This document shows, one piece after another, positions 61,867-64,000 of a stretch of 64,000 nucleotides of DNA. Both the position numbers and the translations under genes were made by a program. The DNA comes from Cytophagales bacterium (GTDB lineage: Bacteria; Bacteroidota; Bacteroidia; Cytophagales; UBA9547): positions 1-64,000 of the forward strand of contig JAAFIH010000009.1 in assembly GCA_013297755.1 (NCBI GenBank), read 5' to 3'. The notes below the pieces were generated by a model, which made no database searches, was not told where the DNA came from, and saw nothing but the letters and a program-made list of their open reading frames with translations. Numbering within the stretch: the first letter of the stretch is position 1; each line of letters opens with the position of its first letter.

Positions 61867-62682
61867 ATGGAAAAATTTGAAAAAATAAATGCTGATTTTA
61901 AAAAATTAGCAAACCAAAACATCCATGATTTGGAACGCATTTTCTCCTATATTTCTACATTTCATTCTACGGCCATAGAGGGCTCAACGCTTACTCAAAA
62001 TGATACTTCTATTTTTTTGGAGCATCAAATTCCTATAAAAGGCAAGCCTATGCTGCACCACGATATGGTAAGGGATTATTTCAATGCCTATCAATTTTTG
62101 AAAAATCATATTCAAAATAAGCCAAAATTTGAGCTTTCTATCGATTTTATAAAGCAAATCAATCGATTGGTTATGAAAAACTCTGGCTCTATCGTTCATA
62201 ATGCCTTGGGTACTATCGATACAGGAAATGGAGAAATCAGAAATTTTGCAGTAAGGGCTGGCACAGGCGGCTATTATATGGCACATAATAAAGTAGAATC
62301 GGCTTTGATCCAACTGATAAAAGATGTAAATAAATCTTTTATTGATGCAAAAACAACCATGCAAAAACACCACCTTGCCTTTGATTTGCACTACAATTTT
62401 GTAACAATCCATCCTTTTGGAGATGGTAATGGTAGAACATCTCGTTTGCTAATGAATTTTGTTCAGATGTGTTTTGGCGAACCACTTTCTATTGTTTTTG
62501 TAGAAGATAAAGTAGAATACATAAAAGCGTTAATGGAAACAAGAGAAAAAGAAGATATTTCTATTTTTAGAACATTTATGGAGCAGCAACATGTCAAATT
62601 TTTAGAAAACGAAATAGCACTAGCCCAAAAAGAGCACATCCAAAAGAAGCCTTTTGATAAAGGAATGACATTTTTTTTCTAG
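61867..62682 (+). CDS. Fic domain protein (class II-type, with inhibitory helix)
   Basis: A 271-residue Fic enzyme. The active-site motif HPFGDGNGRTSR has its catalytic His at residue 182. The N-terminal inhibitory motif S-x3-E-G is STAIEG at 34-39, so self-restrained AMP-transferase activity is expected. FYISTFHSTAIEG and HNALGTIDTGNGEIR fit the family. The target is unknown. ATG 61867 is chosen; a TTG frame start at 61840 is less likely. Confidence 0.9.
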   Translation: MEKFEKINADFKKLANQNIHDLERIFSYISTFHSTAIEGSTLTQNDTSIFLEHQIPIKGKPMLHHDMVRDYFNAYQFLKNHIQNKPKFELSIDFIKQINRLVMKNSGSIVHNALGTIDTGNGEIRNFAVRAGTGGYYMAHNKVESALIQLIKDVNKSFIDAKTTMQKHHLAFDLHYNFVTIHPFGDGNGRTSRLLMNFVQMCFGEPLSIVFVEDKVEYIKALMETREKEDISIFRTFMEQQHVKFLENEIALAQKEHIQKKPFDKGMTFFF

Positions 62683-62698
62683 TTTTAAAAAAAAGTAC

Positions 62699-62717
62699 TA
62701 TGCAATCTATTTGCATA
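62699..62717. promoter_or_regulatory. Module palindrome, copy 6
   Basis: TATGCAA-TCTAT-TTGCATA with perfect 7-bp arms, 21 nt before the RhuM start codon. Confidence 0.75.
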
Positions 62718-62738
62718 TAATTATTTAACCAAAAACGT

Positions 62739-63734
62739 ATGGAAACCGAAATCAATAAATTTTTACTTTATACCACACCCAATGGCGAGGTGAGGGTAGA
62801 TGTTTTTTTAGAAAACGAAACCCTTTGGCTTACCCAAAAGGCTATGGGTCTGTTGTTTGATGTCTCAAAATCAACTATTAGCGAACATCTAACCAATATT
62901 TATGCAGCTCAAGAGCTTTCAGAAACAGCAACCGTTCGGAATTTCCGAACAGTTCAAATGGAGGGTTCTCGTGAGGTAAAAAGAGAATTAGAATACTACA
63001 ATCTCGATGCCATAATTTCGGTTGGCTATCGTGTAAATTCATCAAAGGCTACTCAATTTAGGATTTGGGCCACTCAAACCCTCAAAGAATATATCATCAA
63101 GGGTTTTGTGATGGATGACAAACGTCTAAAACAAGGTCAAACCGTTTTTAGCAAAGATTATTTCAAAGAATTATTACAACGTGTACGCTCCATTAGAGCC
63201 AGCGAACGCAGAATTTACCAACAAATAACCGATATTTTTGCTGAATGTAGCCTTGATTATGACAAAAATTCGGAAACTACCAAAATGTTTTATGCCACTG
63301 TGCAAAACAAGTTTCATTTTGCTATTACTGGTAAAACAGCTGCCGAAATCATATACCACACTGCCGATAGCCAAAAAGGAAACATGGGACTTAGCACCTG
63401 GAACAATGCTCCCGAAGGTAGAATACTGAAATCAGACGTAATCATTGGCAAAAACTATTTAAAAGAAAATGAAATCAAGCAATTGGAGCGAACCGTAACA
63501 GGTTATTTTGATTATATCGAGGGACTAATCGAGCGAGAAAACACGTTTACCATGACTCAGTTGGCTACAAGTGTAAACGATTTTTTGGCATTTAATAAAT
63601 ATAAAATCCTAGAAAACAATGGCTCTATTTCAAAACTAAAAGCCGATAAAAAAGCTATTTCAGAATATGATACCTTTAATAAAACTCAAAAAATAGTATC
63701 AGATTTTGATAAATTAATTTTGAAAATGAAGTAA
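62739..63734 (+). CDS. RhuM family DNA-binding protein
   Basis: A 331-residue RhuM protein. ENETLWLTQKAMGLLFDVSKSTISEHLTNIYAAQEL is the HTH; LDAIISVGYRVNSSKATQFRIWATQTLKEYIIKGFVMDD the core; LLQRVRSIRASERRIYQQITDIF and SKMFYATVQNKFHFAITGKTAAEIIYH the helical domain. A near-palindrome at 62931-62953 (TVRNFRT) matches the one in the 54.6 kb gene. It is preceded by the module palindrome and followed by MITE family D and a third RhuM gene. Confidence 0.88.
   Translation: METEINKFLLYTTPNGEVRVDVFLENETLWLTQKAMGLLFDVSKSTISEHLTNIYAAQELSETATVRNFRTVQMEGSREVKRELEYYNLDAIISVGYRVNSSKATQFRIWATQTLKEYIIKGFVMDDKRLKQGQTVFSKDYFKELLQRVRSIRASERRIYQQITDIFAECSLDYDKNSETTKMFYATVQNKFHFAITGKTAAEIIYHTADSQKGNMGLSTWNNAPEGRILKSDVIIGKNYLKENEIKQLERTVTGYFDYIEGLIERENTFTMTQLATSVNDFLAFNKYKILENNGSISKLKADKKAISEYDTFNKTQKIVSDFDKLILKMK
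62931..62953. repeat. Palindrome in the second RhuM coding region
   Basis: GTTCGGAA and TTCCGAAC are perfect 8-bp arms around T, extending with one mismatch to 11 bp. The rare CGG codon is used, as in the sister gene. Confidence 0.75.
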
Positions 63735-63741
63735 TAATTTA

Positions 63742-63868
63742 TTAAGGGAACTTCTAAAAACCTCAATTCCGTTGAAGCCCTCCCTCTTGGATTCTGTGGC
63801 ATCGTAACAGAAATTGGTTTGGGTGGGGTTTTTGAAAATAAATTTGGGGTTTTTAAAAGTTCCCTTAA
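63742..63868. repeat. MITE family D
   Basis: A 127-bp element with inverted ends TTAAGGGAACTTCTAAAAAC and GTTTTTAAAAGTTCCCTTAA. The interior is the shared core (GGATTCTGTGGCATCG, then AACAGAAATTGG). It lies between two RhuM genes. No target duplication was identified. Confidence 0.75.
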
Positions 63869-63899
63869 TTTTAAAATAAATATTATAATTTTAAAACCA

Positions 63900-64000
63900 A
63901 TGAAAGCAAGAGATTTATTACTGTTTAGTACCAGCGACAAAGCAACCAAAGTATCGGTTTATTTTCAAAATGGCACATTTTGGCTTACTCAAAAGGCTAT
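63900..64000 (+). CDS. RhuM family protein, N-terminal fragment (cut by window end)
   Basis: The first 33 codons (MKARDLLLFSTSDKATKVSVYFQNGTFWLTQKA) show the typical RhuM opening with FWLTQKAM leading into the helix-turn-helix. It continues beyond the window. It is the third RhuM gene here and directly follows MITE D. Confidence 0.8.
   Translation, partial: MKARDLLLFSTSDKATKVSVYFQNGTFWLTQKA

Overview
The window looks like a chromosome segment of a low-GC member of the Bacteroidota. The evidence is the very AT-rich base composition, promoter-like TAnnTTTG boxes, a remnant of a type IX secretion (T9SS) sorting tail, and family content typical of the phylum: Uma2 nucleases, an alpha-2-macroglobulin with a thioester, DUF4386, and a PolB-type 3'-5' exonuclease. 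No rRNA, tRNA or CRISPR array was seen. The genus cannot be told from the sequence.

Layout. 0.2-5.8 kb: an envelope-sugar locus (small EamA/SMR-like membrane protein, two NDP-sugar epimerases, a dolichyl-phosphate-mannose-synthase-like GT2). It is interrupted by three tandem Uma2 genes and by a four-helix-bundle gene framed by inverted repeats. 6.2-20.6 kb: mostly housekeeping (prfC, rfbC, yqeY, cvpA, uridine kinase, alpha-2-macroglobulin, cysteine desulfurase, ArgE-like deacetylase). 20.7-26.6 kb: regulators and small accessory genes, including an orphan CdiA-CT-like nuclease next to a candidate small RNA. 27-33 kb: a toxin/restriction island (decayed higB, HigA-ImmA fusion, broken Fic/Doc, type IIG restriction-modification enzyme). 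33-42 kb: gatB, crcB, a sodium:solute symporter, a GT39, an exonuclease and a secreted phosphodiesterase, with several MITE-like repeats between them. 42.3-52.4 kb: a surface-glycan cluster (GT-B-like transferase, SpsF-type cytidylyltransferase, split transketolase, aminomutase-like aminotransferase, NeuB-family synthase, SDR, sterol desaturase, SMR protein). Its gaps, and parts of its coding sequences, are filled with 7- and 8-bp tandem repeats. 52.9-58.7 kb: trpG/pabA, a GxxExxY cassette, RhuM, and an AAA ATPase with a partner. 58.7-64 kb: a compact accessory module whose genes are each preceded by the same inverted repeat, TATGCAA-TCTAT-TTGCATA.

Three things stand out. (1) The 59.2-62.7 kb module, where one palindrome precedes six transcription units on both strands (two ExoX-C-like proteins, a DnaB/KaiC-like ATPase, a CAP protein, a small HicB-like protein, Fic, RhuM), looks like an undescribed regulon or mobile module. 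(2) Small-gene cassettes (four-helix-bundle at 4.6 kb, GxxExxY at 54.1 kb) are bounded by inverted repeats made of short A/T-rich units that supply start and stop signals and sit exactly at neighbouring gene ends. (3) Several MITE-like families with different termini share one internal core hairpin. Two of the families show 11-bp target duplications.

All calls rest on reading the sequence and knowledge of protein families. No database search was possible.
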